Shown: positions 42,944 through 53,890, numbered from the stretch's first letter. The stretch: 64,000 nt of DNA from Oceanispirochaeta crateris (GCF_008329965.1 NZ_CP036150.1:1860001-1924000), one strand, 5' to 3'. The notes: generated by a model not told the origin, from the letters alone. Numbers and translations are program-made.

Positions 42944-45900
42944 ATGAAACAGAAAACATTTCTTTTTATTATAACAGCTTATTTCTTCCTCCTCGTCTTC
43001 TCCCCTCTACTGATTGGAGCCCAGGAAACAGAGGATATTACCAAAGAAGAAAATGAGACTTATCCCCTGGATTCGGAAGAGGGAGAAGAGGCACCGGAAC
43101 ATATATTTGATTTGGATTTAGGCGGTGTAAATACAGATATTTTCTGGGAAGGGTTCTGGCGTTACAGCCTGAGCTACGGAACAGGGTATGAAATAGACAG
43201 TGGTGAATTTATTTTTCCACAAGCCTATCCCGGCCTCCAGCAGGGACTTGAGTTCTCCCAGGAACCAGATTTTTTCCTCTCCGTCTTATTGATGAATCAC
43301 TACTTTCTAGAAACCTCATTTACTCAGGGTTATGATAAAAACACCTATGCCATGGGCTATGTGGGAGATGAGTCAACCTCACTCAAGGAAGTCAGAATAG
43401 GAAATGCAGGGATCGGAATCGGTGAATACGAAGGCATAGATGTTTCCAGTCCAAAATACAATACTCCCGGAATCATGGCCTCCTTTGAGACCACCAGGTC
43501 ACGCCATGAGATCATGGTACGCTATGACCCGACAGAAATGGAAACCAAGGAGTTTCTGGGAGAGTATGAGATTGATGGAGAGACATTGGAACTCTCCTCT
43601 TTCCAGGATGGCCAGAATTTCATCCTGCCCAATACAAATATTTCCAATCTAACGGTATATCAACAAAGCAGTACTGGTGAATACACAGGATCAGACGGCC
43701 GGCGCTACACCAGCCGCGACATTGCCTACACAGCCGACCTGACCGAGGGATTTGTAAACCTACAGGAAGCCTCTTCCGGGCGTGTTCTTGTCTATTATAC
43801 CCAGGGAGGGAGTCCTGTAGGATCCTCCGGAATATCGAAAGACTTTATCATGGCTCCAGACGCCAGAGGCAGGCCCGACCCCACAGAAGACTTACTGCCC
43901 TTTGGCTGGGATGAGGAGAATCCCTATGACCTGGATGGGCGAGACTTCAGGGATAGCTCATTGGTGACAATTGACGGACATGATGCCCTGATGGTTCATA
44001 ATCCAGGGGAGTTCAGCAACTTCCAAATGTATAATCGCTACCTCTTTTATACCAACCTTCCCTCCGAATCCTGGAGGACCATCGTATCCCTTGTCGATTC
44101 CGACGGCCTTTCAGAAGATGACCTCCCCTATGTCTACCTCAGAGAAACAGATGATCTGGACAGGCGGATTCTCCGGGTGGTATTGGAGAACACTGAAAAC
44201 AGGAGTCCCGACAACAGAGTGCCTTTTGCTCCGGGGAACCCCGAGGTTTACGGCCCGGGACGGGTCAGCGACGGCGATGAAATCTCCAGGGAACTGCTCA
44301 TTGCGGTGAAAAAAGACAGCAGCAACTACTATTTGGGAACCAACCTGATTGAGGGCTCTGTCAAGGTCTATGTGAACGGCATAGAAGACAAGACTGCCGA
44401 AGTGAATTATGAGACGGGTGAAGTTTTTTTCGCACGATATATTTTTCCGGAAGATAGTATTGAGATTGACTACAGAACCGAATCGGTCGGCCTGACTGGA
44501 GGCGATCTCTTCCTGGCTCAGGGGAACAGACTTTTCCTGAATGATAACATGACAGTGGAACTGGCAGAGTCTCTCCGCTGGACTCTGCCCGAAGATCAGG
44601 TGACCGACGAAGCCGGTGAGAGTCCGGGTCTGATAGAACTGGCAGGAACCTGGTTCTACGACACGGAGAACCTGGATATGATGGTCAATACCAGCCTGAA
44701 TATTTCCACATCCGACACGGCGGGAAACCTCAGGCTTTTGGGTATGGATGAGAGTGGGTTTTCATTCTCCCTCACCGCTGATCAGCTGGTTCCTTCCGAG
44801 TTGTCCCTAACACCAAGTCTGACAGATACCCCTGATTCTCAAGATAGAAAGGCCCTGATTTACAAAGACTTCACCTCTTCAAATAACACCGGACAAACCT
44901 ACCTCAATGACTACTCCTGGGCTGGAGTCTCCATAGACACAAGTGAAGAGGGGCCATCCATAGCCGCATCATCATCGGATGATCCTTTTTCATCCAGGGT
45001 CATGGTCATGTCCTATGATCTGGGTAAAGAAGAGTGGTCCGCCGGAGATTTTCTGCCGGTGGACTCGGATATGATTGATCTATCAAGCTATTCAGAGCTT
45101 AGCTTTTACCTCTATAGGCAGAATTTGGGCGAGGATAACCTGAAACTCAAAGTCAGAATAGGTGAAAATGGCGAGTATGACGATCTGGATGAAGACGGAA
45201 GTACTGATTCCGGAGACTCTCAATATGTGATTGAGAGGGACCTGACAGACCAGATACCCGCCGATGCCCAAACCTGGGAGCAGGTGAGCATCCTTCTCAC
45301 CGAAGAAGAACAGAAAAAACTATCCAGGGTGCGGTCTTTCCGCTTTATTTTGGAATCAACAGACTCAGGAAGGTCTGAAGGAGAACTCCTTGTGGGAGGC
45401 TTCAGAGGAGAAGGCTCTCCCCTGCAAATGTCAGTGATCGATGCAACAGACACCCAGAGAGATGCAGAAGATCTGGATGTCCGGGAGCGAAGCGACACAG
45501 TTCTATCCCAGAAATTTCCGGAAGTTCTCTCCATATTTCACCCCGATGATGAAGATCAGAAGGTCCTTGAACTCTCTTGGGGAGCCGAGAGCACCGGCGG
45601 TGAAGCTCTTGATTCTGAAGATACCATCAGCGGGACGGCCTGGTTCAACGCTGTTCCTGTGACCGACTATGGAAGTTTCAGCCTCTATGTCAAAAATGAC
45701 AGCACCCAGGGAGCCGGAAGCTTCTCTGTGACAGACAGCAGCGGAAAAGGTGTCATAGTGGAATATGAACCCGGATCGACTCAGTGGGAAAAGCTGACTG
45801 TGGACTTACAGAACGGAAGTGCCGGATTCTCCGGAGCCAGCCGTGTCACGGCCTTAACCATGGATAAGGATGCACGAGACTTCTCACGGTTCAATATGAC

Positions 45901-47641
45901 CCGCAGCGGAGTTCCTTCCGCTTCCATGGAGATAGATGAAGTCCATTTTTCCGATCCCACCTTTTCTACGGGTACATCCATCGAAACACAAGTGGAATAC
46001 AGTAAACCCGGCGTGATTTATACCTCTGCAGGAGGCTTCCCTCTTATGGCAGACTTCGATGTCATGAGCCGGTTCAACTATACCAACAATACGTCAGATT
46101 CCTATTTTAATACAGATGAGAATCGTCTTGAGAGTCAGCTATCCAGTGGAATAGATCTTTTAAATATCCGTCTTCAAGGTGATGTCGAAATGGTATGGAC
46201 TGAAGATGAAACCCTCTATTCGGGAGGTCATCTTGTGAGGATTCCCTCCCAGTCCCGCTTTGGCTGGGTTTCGGACAGCTACTCCCGCACTTTTTATCCG
46301 GGTGATGACACAATGGCCCGGTCCAATGTGATCCATTTAAGCCCCCTGCCCTCTCTCACCCTGGAAGCCGAAGGATCCAGCACCGCCTCAGAGGATGAGA
46401 TCATACAGGGATGGGGAGGGTTGCTAGACATCAGTCCCAAATCCAAGAGCAGCATGGATTTCAGTTTTGATCTGTATCAGACATCAGATTGGGTTTCCGA
46501 TTCCACAGACTACTTCACTGAGTGGTCCCGTGATTTTCAATACCTAAAACCTCTTAAGGAGGATATTAGCAGCAGAGAAGGCCTGAGTGCCCTCAATGTC
46601 CAGCGTCAATCCCAAGCTCTAGGCTTCAGCTGGGAAACAAGGTTGGAATATGATGCCCTCCAACAGGTGGAATGGCAGCAGGAAAACCGCTGGTATTCCG
46701 ACCTATCTTTTCCAATGGAAATTTCATCATCAACGCGCCCGTGGACAATCACTCCGGGTTACCGGCGTGAACTTGTGCAGAAAGTCTACCCGGAGCAGAA
46801 CAACAGCTTTGGAGATGACTTGGACACCCTGTTCTCAGTGACGGCAAGTCAGTTTCCTTTGGTAAACTTCATTCCATTTTATGAAATTTTCGGACATGAC
46901 AATATGGGAGACTTTGAACGAACTCTGACAATGACAGATGATTCGGAATACACACCTGAGGCCTATATTGGATTTACACGTTTTTCAGGATCTCACTACA
47001 GTGATCTTTTTATCCCGTCAAGCATGGATTTTGCAGTTCAGAGAGAGTACTACAAGAAGGATGATACCCTATATCTGGAGAATAACTGGTCTGTTCAAGT
47101 CCTCCAGACGGCATTGAATCTCTTTGGTGAATGGGGACGTTATCCCCATTTTGACTTCTATGCTACGGACGAGATCTCCAGTTCACTCCAACTCGTTATG
47201 GGTGGGCGTGATCTATGGACACCAGAGCCTGAAGAGATTATCTATCAGAATTATCTGACCCTTAAGGGTGAATCCGATTGGGAAATTGTCCTGGATAACA
47301 GGTACACCCAAAAATGGCTGAGCGAATATATACAGGACGACTTCCAGCTCATCTTCAGGTGGTTTGAGCAAGAACAGCCCTATTTCAATTTCCCCTTCAT
47401 GGATTACCTTGTGATGAAGCCTTCACGGATGCAGCATGAAGAGAAACTGATCTTCACGGGATACTTTGACCAGGACGACAGTACAGAGACCAGCTTCGAC
47501 ACGACCCTCAGACATGAATCCAAACTGGTCATTACTGGTCTGGGGTCAATCACAGGCTGGATGGCTCTGGGCCTGGGAGGACAAGAAGAAGTCTTCCGCA
47601 ACGGCTTTGAGTTGGGGCTGGAGCTGGAAATGAGTTTCTGA
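42944..47641 (+). CDS. Very large outer-membrane beta-barrel candidate, SprA-like
   Basis: 1565 residues from ATG at 42944; a TTG at 42920 precedes it. A signal peptide (about 1-26) ends near GAQ. The body is rich in beta strands with alternating polar residues. The C terminus ends ELGLELEMSF, with the terminal Phe typical of proteins inserted by the BAM complex. Residues about 155-195 (LKEVRIGNAGIGIGEY) and about 465-520 (IEGSVKVYVNGIE followed by VNYETGEVFF and IEIDYRTES) resemble repeats in the SprA/Sov translocon of Bacteroidota. This similarity is tentative. It is followed by mutL 13 bp downstream. Confidence 0.65.
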   Translation: MKQKTFLFIITAYFFLLVFSPLLIGAQETEDITKEENETYPLDSEEGEEAPEHIFDLDLGGVNTDIFWEGFWRYSLSYGTGYEIDSGEFIFPQAYPGLQQGLEFSQEPDFFLSVLLMNHYFLETSFTQGYDKNTYAMGYVGDESTSLKEVRIGNAGIGIGEYEGIDVSSPKYNTPGIMASFETTRSRHEIMVRYDPTEMETKEFLGEYEIDGETLELSSFQDGQNFILPNTNISNLTVYQQSSTGEYTGSDGRRYTSRDIAYTADLTEGFVNLQEASSGRVLVYYTQGGSPVGSSGISKDFIMAPDARGRPDPTEDLLPFGWDEENPYDLDGRDFRDSSLVTIDGHDALMVHNPGEFSNFQMYNRYLFYTNLPSESWRTIVSLVDSDGLSEDDLPYVYLRETDDLDRRILRVVLENTENRSPDNRVPFAPGNPEVYGPGRVSDGDEISRELLIAVKKDSSNYYLGTNLIEGSVKVYVNGIEDKTAEVNYETGEVFFARYIFPEDSIEIDYRTESVGLTGGDLFLAQGNRLFLNDNMTVELAESLRWTLPEDQVTDEAGESPGLIELAGTWFYDTENLDMMVNTSLNISTSDTAGNLRLLGMDESGFSFSLTADQLVPSELSLTPSLTDTPDSQDRKALIYKDFTSSNNTGQTYLNDYSWAGVSIDTSEEGPSIAASSSDDPFSSRVMVMSYDLGKEEWSAGDFLPVDSDMIDLSSYSELSFYLYRQNLGEDNLKLKVRIGENGEYDDLDEDGSTDSGDSQYVIERDLTDQIPADAQTWEQVSILLTEEEQKKLSRVRSFRFILESTDSGRSEGELLVGGFRGEGSPLQMSVIDATDTQRDAEDLDVRERSDTVLSQKFPEVLSIFHPDDEDQKVLELSWGAESTGGEALDSEDTISGTAWFNAVPVTDYGSFSLYVKNDSTQGAGSFSVTDSSGKGVIVEYEPGSTQWEKLTVDLQNGSAGFSGASRVTALTMDKDARDFSRFNMTRSGVPSASMEIDEVHFSDPTFSTGTSIETQVEYSKPGVIYTSAGGFPLMADFDVMSRFNYTNNTSDSYFNTDENRLESQLSSGIDLLNIRLQGDVEMVWTEDETLYSGGHLVRIPSQSRFGWVSDSYSRTFYPGDDTMARSNVIHLSPLPSLTLEAEGSSTASEDEIIQGWGGLLDISPKSKSSMDFSFDLYQTSDWVSDSTDYFTEWSRDFQYLKPLKEDISSREGLSALNVQRQSQALGFSWETRLEYDALQQVEWQQENRWYSDLSFPMEISSSTRPWTITPGYRRELVQKVYPEQNNSFGDDLDTLFSVTASQFPLVNFIPFYEIFGHDNMGDFERTLTMTDDSEYTPEAYIGFTRFSGSHYSDLFIPSSMDFAVQREYYKKDDTLYLENNWSVQVLQTALNLFGEWGRYPHFDFYATDEISSSLQLVMGGRDLWTPEPEEIIYQNYLTLKGESDWEIVLDNRYTQKWLSEYIQDDFQLIFRWFEQEQPYFNFPFMDYLVMKPSRMQHEEKLIFTGYFDQDDSTETSFDTTLRHESKLVITGLGSITGWMALGLGGQEEVFRNGFELGLELEMSF

Positions 47642-47654
47642 TATCTTATAACTC

Positions 47655-49451
47655 ATGAATTCACAGGTCAAAGTTTTAAAAGAGTCAGTTGCTCGTAAAA
47701 TTGCCGCAGGAGAAGTCATTGATCGTCCAAACTCCATTGTTCGGGAATTGATGGACAACGCCATTGATGCCGGTTCAAGCAGAATTGAATTGAGTCTGGA
47801 AGGAGGCGGCATTGACCGTATCCGACTGGTAGACAATGGTTTGGGCATGAGCAGGGAAGATCTGAAGCTCTGCTGTCTGCCCCATGCCACCAGCAAAATC
47901 ATGACAGAAGATGATCTTATGACCATCCGCAGCTTGGGATTCAGAGGGGAAGCCCTCTCCAGCATTGCCGCCAGCAGCCGCCTTGAAATCACGACATCCA
48001 GGGATGCCGAAAGCTGGAGACTCAGTATTCTGGATGGAAAAATAACAGAACCCATGCCCTGGAGAGGAGACAAAGGAACCATAGTAGATGCTCAGGATCT
48101 ATTCTATTCCATACCAGCCAGGAGAAAATTTCTTAAAAACCCCGGTTCAGAGGGGACTCTCTGCCGAAAGACTTTTTTAGAGAAGTCTCTTCCCTTTCCG
48201 GACATCCATTTTCAATTGACAATGAATCAGAAAATCAGAACAGTTCTCCCTCCCTCCAGTCTAAGAGACAGAGTGAGCAGCGCCTTTGGTGATGCCTGCC
48301 CGGCGGGTATGATGGATGAACGAAGCACTGAAATGGAAGGAGCCAAGATCAGAATCATAGCCGGTCGCCCCGAATGGAACCGCTCTGACCGCCGGTATAT
48401 GCAGGTCTATGCCAACAATAGGAGGATTGATGAATACGCCTTCATCCAGGCTATGCAATATGGCTATGATGAACTTCTCCCCGGTGGAGTCTTCCCCGTC
48501 TGTTTTGCCTTTCTGGATGTTGATCCGGCACTTGTCGATTTCAATATCCATCCTGCAAAAAGAGAAGCCCGTTTCCGAAATCAGGGGGCACTCCATCATG
48601 AACTTGTCAATCTTATCAAGGATTTTTTAAGAGAATTCCGGCCCGTTTTTCAGGGTTCGACCCTTCCCGAAGCGTCTCAGCAGGAATTGGCTGGGCATCC
48701 TCAACCCAACAACAGTGTAGCCAAAGCCAAGACAGAGTGGCCTACTTCCCATCAATCCTATCCTGCAACACCCGAGGCACAGACCCGACGTTTCACCGAA
48801 CTTGTGAGAGAGACAGCACCTCTTCGCAGTCATCTCCATCCCAAAGAGACAGATCATAAACCAACATATCAGGACTCCCCTCTAACAGCCTCAGAGCCTA
48901 TAGGAGAAGGAGAGATTCGTTATATGGGGCAAATTATGGGGGTCTTCTTATTAGCGGAACTGGGTGATTCACTATTTATAGTGGATCAGCATGCGGCTCA
49001 TGAAAAAATGCTTTTTGAAAAGTATAAAACAGAGCTTCCCCCCCGACAGGATCTTCTCATTCCCTTTGAATTCGAGGCCTCCCAGGAAGAAATACGCTTC
49101 ATGGAAGCTCATAGAGGGCTCTTTGAAAGTCTGGGGATATCCTTTGGTCCAGGACAGGCAGGAATGTGGGAAATCACATCCCTACCCCGTGCTGCATTGA
49201 ATATGGAACAGGCGATTGCCGATTTCCTGAAATGCCGCAAGGGCAGCCCTGCGGAACTCCAAAAAGAGCTTTACGCCACCATGAGTTGCCGAAACGCCAT
49301 CAAGGAAGGCGATCCCATAGACCCAGGCGCGGCGGAAACACTCCTCCGTAATGCCTTAACATTGGAAAACCCCCGTTGTCCCCATGGCCGCTTGCTCTGG
49401 TTCAGGCTGTCCAGGGATGAACTTTATGGTCTGGTTGGACGCCTAGTATAA
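47655..49451 (+). CDS. mutL: DNA mismatch repair protein MutL
   Basis: 598 residues. The N-terminal GHKL ATPase is complete: IAAGEVIDRP, ELMDNAIDAG, VDNGLGM and SLGFRGEALSS. The linker (about 335-410) is polar and variable. The C-terminal domain carries the endonuclease signature VDQHAAHEKMLFE, a later SCRNAIKEGDPI and CPHGRLL, as in MutL proteins that nick DNA themselves. This fits the lack of MutH in spirochaetes. It starts 13 bp after the outer-membrane gene. Confidence 0.97.
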   Translation: MNSQVKVLKESVARKIAAGEVIDRPNSIVRELMDNAIDAGSSRIELSLEGGGIDRIRLVDNGLGMSREDLKLCCLPHATSKIMTEDDLMTIRSLGFRGEALSSIAASSRLEITTSRDAESWRLSILDGKITEPMPWRGDKGTIVDAQDLFYSIPARRKFLKNPGSEGTLCRKTFLEKSLPFPDIHFQLTMNQKIRTVLPPSSLRDRVSSAFGDACPAGMMDERSTEMEGAKIRIIAGRPEWNRSDRRYMQVYANNRRIDEYAFIQAMQYGYDELLPGGVFPVCFAFLDVDPALVDFNIHPAKREARFRNQGALHHELVNLIKDFLREFRPVFQGSTLPEASQQELAGHPQPNNSVAKAKTEWPTSHQSYPATPEAQTRRFTELVRETAPLRSHLHPKETDHKPTYQDSPLTASEPIGEGEIRYMGQIMGVFLLAELGDSLFIVDQHAAHEKMLFEKYKTELPPRQDLLIPFEFEASQEEIRFMEAHRGLFESLGISFGPGQAGMWEITSLPRAALNMEQAIADFLKCRKGSPAELQKELYATMSCRNAIKEGDPIDPGAAETLLRNALTLENPRCPHGRLLWFRLSRDELYGLVGRLV

Positions 49452-49457
49452 AGGAAA

Positions 49458-51545
49458 TCATCGGATCATCTGTTCCAGCTCATCCTTGGCTTCATAGCTG
49501 GGATTCTTCTTCAGCAATTCATTTACAGTAGCTGTGGCATCCTCTTTCCGTCCCAGTGAAAACTGTACGTGAGCCAATTTATCCCAGGCATCCCAATTGA
49601 CAGGATTGAGCTTGATCACCTGCTTCAAGGCACTCTCAGCCTTCTCATTCTGAAGGTCATTCAGATATGCCTTTGCCAGGTTAAACTGTATTTCTTCATC
49701 CTGGGGGGCCAGTTTGAGCCCCTTCTGATAGCTGTTCACGGCCTGAACATAGTCTTCCATATGTAAAAAGACATTTCCCAGATTATTATATACCACAGAA
49801 GAACCTGGATCGAGACGCTCCGCTTCTTTGAGGTAAGTCAGGGCCATTGTATAATCTTTCTGACTGTCATAGATCACCCCGAGATTGATCCTGGGTTTGA
49901 CATAGGAGGGATCTGCCGCAATGGCTTGTTTGTAAGACAGAATAGCCTGATCAGTCAGCTCTAGAGCCTCGGAGATTTCACCCATTGTATAGATATAACG
50001 ACTATTGGAGGGGTCAATTCTAATTGCCTGGGCTGCCGAGTTCAAGGCCGAAGAAGGATCACCCTTGGCCTGATAGATCAGAGCGATGTTCTGATAGATA
50101 TCACCATCAGTAGGATTCAGCTTCGCGGCCTTTTCATAGGCAGCAATGGCAGCATCGTATTCAGAATTGATGTAATAGGCGGCACCGAGGCTCCTTAGAT
50201 ACTTGCCTTCCTCCGGTTTAAGGTCTGAAGCCTTTTTAAAGTAACTGATACCACCGGTGACGATCCCCTGGGAGAGAGAAAGTTTTCCGGCTTCCCAGTA
50301 GGAAGCAGCATGATCGGGCCTGAACTTTATGCTGAGTTTCATTGTTGCCAGGGCGTCCGCATCCCTTCCGAGCTTGAGGTAGGTGAGTCCCATGGCAAAA
50401 TAATTCCCCACAACAGAGGGGTCAATGGCTTCACTCTTCTTGAAGGATACCAGGGCTTCCGAATACTGCTTAGCTCTGTATTGGAGTTTACCCATTTCAT
50501 AATATAAATTGGCATCCCGGCTGTTCAGCCCTGTGGCTTTCTTGTAATAATCAATTCCTTCTGCCAGCTCTCCGTCTTTTGCGGCAATATCACCCAGGGT
50601 CACAAGATTTTCCCAGTTGGAAGGGTCCAGCTGTATTGATTTTTTCAGATTGTCCCGGGCCTCACTTCGGACAGCCGATGAATCAGGGTTCCCCTTGTAT
50701 TGGGCTTGTCCCAACAGGGTATACCCCCGCGCATCCTGACTCTCTAGAGAGATGATTTCCTTTCCTTTGCCTTCGGCCTCGGACCAGGAACCACGTCTTA
50801 AGGCCGAACTGCCCTCTTCATAAAGGGTGCTAATTTTCTTTTCTTTGGCTTCCCTAGCCTGTTTTTCGGCCTCGGATTCAGCATCCTTACGTGCCTGTTC
50901 CGCCTCACGTTTCAAAGTGGAAGCTCTTGCAGATGTAGGATCCAGTAGCAGAGCCTGCCGTGCCAGATCTATAGCCCTATCATATTCTTTATCTTCGAGG
51001 GCTGATTCACCCTGTTGAACCAGGGATTCTACTTTTCTTTGTAGTTCCTGCTCTTTTCTCTGCTCTTCTTCCCTGCGGGCTTCCTCCTGCTCTCTTTGAA
51101 GCCGCAGCTCCTGTTCCCGGGCCAGGATTTCGGCAGTTCGATCTGAACCACCCTCCTGATTCTGGAGTGAATTTCCCAGATCATCCAGACTATCACGGAG
51201 TTTACGGTTCTGTTCTTCCAGCTGCTGAAGATCGGCCTGCTTCTTCTGCTCATCGTAATCTTTTTTTGCCTGGATAATTTTATCCCTAAGTGCCCGGGCT
51301 TCCTCATCGGAGGCATCTTCGATGAGCAATCCATCCAGAAGATCAAGGGCCCTCTGAAACTCCCTCTGATCCAGATAATCCTGAGCCAAAATCATAATAT
51401 TGCTTCGCTTTGATGAACCTTCTGCCACCGGATGTGTCTGAGACCCTCCGGGACTTTTGAGGATAAACCAGGTGAGTAATCCCATGAGTATGAGTAGAAG
51501 GATTGCCCCGCCTATGATGAAAGCTCTGCGTCTATTATCAAACAT
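49458..51545 (-). CDS. Membrane-anchored TPR protein
   Basis: 695 residues. A single membrane helix (about 10-28) is followed by a long Glu/Gln/Arg-rich coiled coil (about 105-240) and many tetratricopeptide repeats to the C terminus, some near consensus (NPTDGDIYQNIALIYQAKGD). Most of the protein would be on the far side of the membrane. TPR arrays bind protein partners. It follows another TPR gene by 18 bp and forms a pair with it. Confidence 0.85.
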   Translation of the reverse strand: MFDNRRRAFIIGGAILLLILMGLLTWFILKSPGGSQTHPVAEGSSKRSNIMILAQDYLDQREFQRALDLLDGLLIEDASDEEARALRDKIIQAKKDYDEQKKQADLQQLEEQNRKLRDSLDDLGNSLQNQEGGSDRTAEILAREQELRLQREQEEARREEEQRKEQELQRKVESLVQQGESALEDKEYDRAIDLARQALLLDPTSARASTLKREAEQARKDAESEAEKQAREAKEKKISTLYEEGSSALRRGSWSEAEGKGKEIISLESQDARGYTLLGQAQYKGNPDSSAVRSEARDNLKKSIQLDPSNWENLVTLGDIAAKDGELAEGIDYYKKATGLNSRDANLYYEMGKLQYRAKQYSEALVSFKKSEAIDPSVVGNYFAMGLTYLKLGRDADALATMKLSIKFRPDHAASYWEAGKLSLSQGIVTGGISYFKKASDLKPEEGKYLRSLGAAYYINSEYDAAIAAYEKAAKLNPTDGDIYQNIALIYQAKGDPSSALNSAAQAIRIDPSNSRYIYTMGEISEALELTDQAILSYKQAIAADPSYVKPRINLGVIYDSQKDYTMALTYLKEAERLDPGSSVVYNNLGNVFLHMEDYVQAVNSYQKGLKLAPQDEEIQFNLAKAYLNDLQNEKAESALKQVIKLNPVNWDAWDKLAHVQFSLGRKEDATATVNELLKKNPSYEAKDELEQMIR

Positions 51546-51563
51546 TATATCTCCTTGTGGTCA

Positions 51564-52364
51564 TCAGTCGTCCAGACCTGATTCTTCAAATTCTTCTTTT
51601 AACTGTTCACTTTCAGCCGTGATGCTCCGGGTTTCTTTCCCGGAATTACTCAGGCTATTGAGGATATCCTCCAGAAGGGCCTTCTGTTTAGCCTCTTCTT
51701 CCAGCCGTTTCTGCTCTGCGAGCAGTTTCTGTCTGGCTTCTTCTTCCAGCCTCTGTTTTTCTTCCAGTTCCTTCTGTTCTGCCAGCTCCCGTTCCTGCTG
51801 AATCCGCTGTTCCTCTGCCAGTTTCCGAGCTTCTCGCTCATCCAGGGTTTTTCTGAGTAAAGAGATCATTTTTTCTATGTTCTCCCTCTGATTTGTTTCA
51901 GGATCTTCCATAAGATAGTCCAGATACAAATCTATGGCAGCATCATAGGATGCGGTGGCAACAGACAGATTGGCTAGATTCAAAAGAGACGCTGTCCGTT
52001 GTTCTCCAGGAGACTGGAGAAGCATCTCATAAAGAGAAGACGCCTGATCATAACGTTTTCCATTAAAATACAGATTGGCCAGATTGAATGTCAGATTTTC
52101 ATACTGAGATCCTCTGATATCACGTCCCCTGGAGTAGTAACTCTCCGCACGGGAAAGATCGCCTTTATTCTGATAAAGGATACCCAGATAGAGGCAGGCG
52201 CTGTCATTAACAGGATCATTCTGGAGGGCTTTCTCAAGATTCAGGACAGCCTGATCTGTGCGCCCCTCCCTGAAATCATTCAGACCTGTTTCATAAAAAT
52301 CAGCACCCTGAAGGAACGTACTGAGCAAAAGAAAAACAATTGTAAGAAATCCCTTGTTTACCAT
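51564..52364 (-). CDS. Periplasmic TPR protein with coiled-coil tail
   Basis: 266 residues from ATG at 52364, chosen because AGGGAGG is about 10-16 nt upstream and a signal peptide (MVNKGFLTIVFLLLSTFLQGA) follows at once. About four TPR units (residues 25-140) precede a helix rich in Glu, Lys and Gln (about 170-240), likely a coiled coil. Probably secreted across the inner membrane and co-expressed with the downstream TPR protein. Confidence 0.82.
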   Translation of the reverse strand: MVNKGFLTIVFLLLSTFLQGADFYETGLNDFREGRTDQAVLNLEKALQNDPVNDSACLYLGILYQNKGDLSRAESYYSRGRDIRGSQYENLTFNLANLYFNGKRYDQASSLYEMLLQSPGEQRTASLLNLANLSVATASYDAAIDLYLDYLMEDPETNQRENIEKMISLLRKTLDEREARKLAEEQRIQQERELAEQKELEEKQRLEEEARQKLLAEQKRLEEEAKQKALLEDILNSLSNSGKETRSITAESEQLKEEFEESGLDD

Positions 52365-52513
52365 ACAGCCCGGGCCTCCCTTTGGTTTGACAGATTCATT
52401 GAAACTGTTTAGATTATTAACATACAGAAAAAAACCTTCCTTATCCATAGTGAAGTACTAGATCTATCGATGAGTTCTACTAACAGAGGGCTTGATTTTT
52501 TTTCGGGGAGTAC

Positions 52514-53890
52514 ATGAATATTATCATCATCCTTATAATAATTTTCGGCACTGCGCTGGCCGTTTTTACCTTTTTTATCATCAAATCTGTAATGGCTCCA
52601 AAAAAAGTGGCGTCCCTGGCTGATCTTGTTAAACAAAATAAAAATGCTCAGGCCATACGTATCGCCAAACACATACTCATCAAGGAGCCAAGGAACAGTG
52701 AGGCGCACTACCTCCTGGCCAAGGCTCTTGAACAGGATGGGAAAGCCGAGCTGGCTCTGATGGAACTGAAGACAGTCAGCAATCTCAACGATTTTAAGGG
52801 ATACTGCAAAGAAAATGAATTTCGCCCAAGAATAGCGGCTCTCTATGACCAGTTTAACTTTCCAGAGGAAGCTCTTAAGGAGTACCTTCTGTTGATCAAA
52901 ATGGAGCCCTATAACCCCGATTATTACTTCCGGGCTGGTGCTCTTTTCGAAAAACGGAAAAAAAATCCCCAGGCTGCCCAGTATTATAAAAAGGCAATTG
53001 ACATGGACCCCCGCAATTCAGAGGCTCATTTCAGCCTGGGAATTCTGCTCTATAAGGGAAAGAGGTACAACGATGCCAAGATTATATTGACCAAGGCACT
53101 GAAACTGAAACCAGACAACTACAAGGCTCATTTTTTCCTGGGCCGTATGCATAAAGAAGCTCAAAACTATACGAGTGCAATCCAGTCTTTTGAACAGGCC
53201 CAAAAAGATAGCGAATTCAAGATAAAAGCACTCATAGAGAGAGGAATCTGCTTCATAGCCATCAAGAATTTTGACAAGGGAGCCACCGAATTGGAACGGG
53301 CAGTAAAACTGTCTCAGGATAAACCCGATGATTCAACCCTCTTTGCCCGCTACTATTTGGCCATGTGTCATGAAAAACGCCGGGATATTGAAAAAGCCAT
53401 TGAACAGTGGGAGGCAATTTACAGCAAGAAGCAATCCTTCAAGGATGTAGCCGAGAAATTGAGCCAATTCCAGGAACTCAGGGAAAATGACAGGATGAAG
53501 GATTATCTAACCTCATCCAACCAGGAGTTTCTAAATCTGTGTTCCAAATTGATGGAAGTCATGAAGTTCAGCATTTCTGATCAGAATCTTACATCCCTCG
53601 GCTGCCAGATCATAGCCACCGAAAAATCGATAGGACAGTGGCGGAATACAAAAAAAATGCCGCACCTCATCCATTTTTACAGAATTACTGATAATATAGA
53701 TCAACCTCAGGTTCGGGAATTCCATGAGGATTTGCAGAAACTGAAGGCATCGCGAGGTATTATGATCACAAGCTCCCAATTTACAAGAGCTGCCAAAGAT
53801 TTTACCGAGTCCAGGCCAATTGAACTTATCGATAAGGGAAAATTGCAGGATCTTCTTGAAAAAGCCGATAAAGTCATACTGCGGAAATGA
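52514..53890 (+). CDS. Membrane-anchored TPR protein with degenerate Mrr-type nuclease domain
   Basis: 458 residues. One N-terminal membrane helix (about 2-22) is followed by about seven TPR units (35-300), including NSEAHFSLGILLYKGKRYNDA. Residues about 345-458 resemble the Mrr catalytic domain. KASRGIMITSSQFTRAAKDF and IELIDKGKLQDLLEKA match its last strands and helices. The Gln-x-Lys catalytic strand instead reads HLIHFYR, and the Asp is not evident, so nuclease activity is unlikely. The stop overlaps the next start (ATGA). Confidence 0.8.
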   Translation: MNIIIILIIIFGTALAVFTFFIIKSVMAPKKVASLADLVKQNKNAQAIRIAKHILIKEPRNSEAHYLLAKALEQDGKAELALMELKTVSNLNDFKGYCKENEFRPRIAALYDQFNFPEEALKEYLLLIKMEPYNPDYYFRAGALFEKRKKNPQAAQYYKKAIDMDPRNSEAHFSLGILLYKGKRYNDAKIILTKALKLKPDNYKAHFFLGRMHKEAQNYTSAIQSFEQAQKDSEFKIKALIERGICFIAIKNFDKGATELERAVKLSQDKPDDSTLFARYYLAMCHEKRRDIEKAIEQWEAIYSKKQSFKDVAEKLSQFQELRENDRMKDYLTSSNQEFLNLCSKLMEVMKFSISDQNLTSLGCQIIATEKSIGQWRNTKKMPHLIHFYRITDNIDQPQVREFHEDLQKLKASRGIMITSSQFTRAAKDFTESRPIELIDKGKLQDLLEKADKVILRK

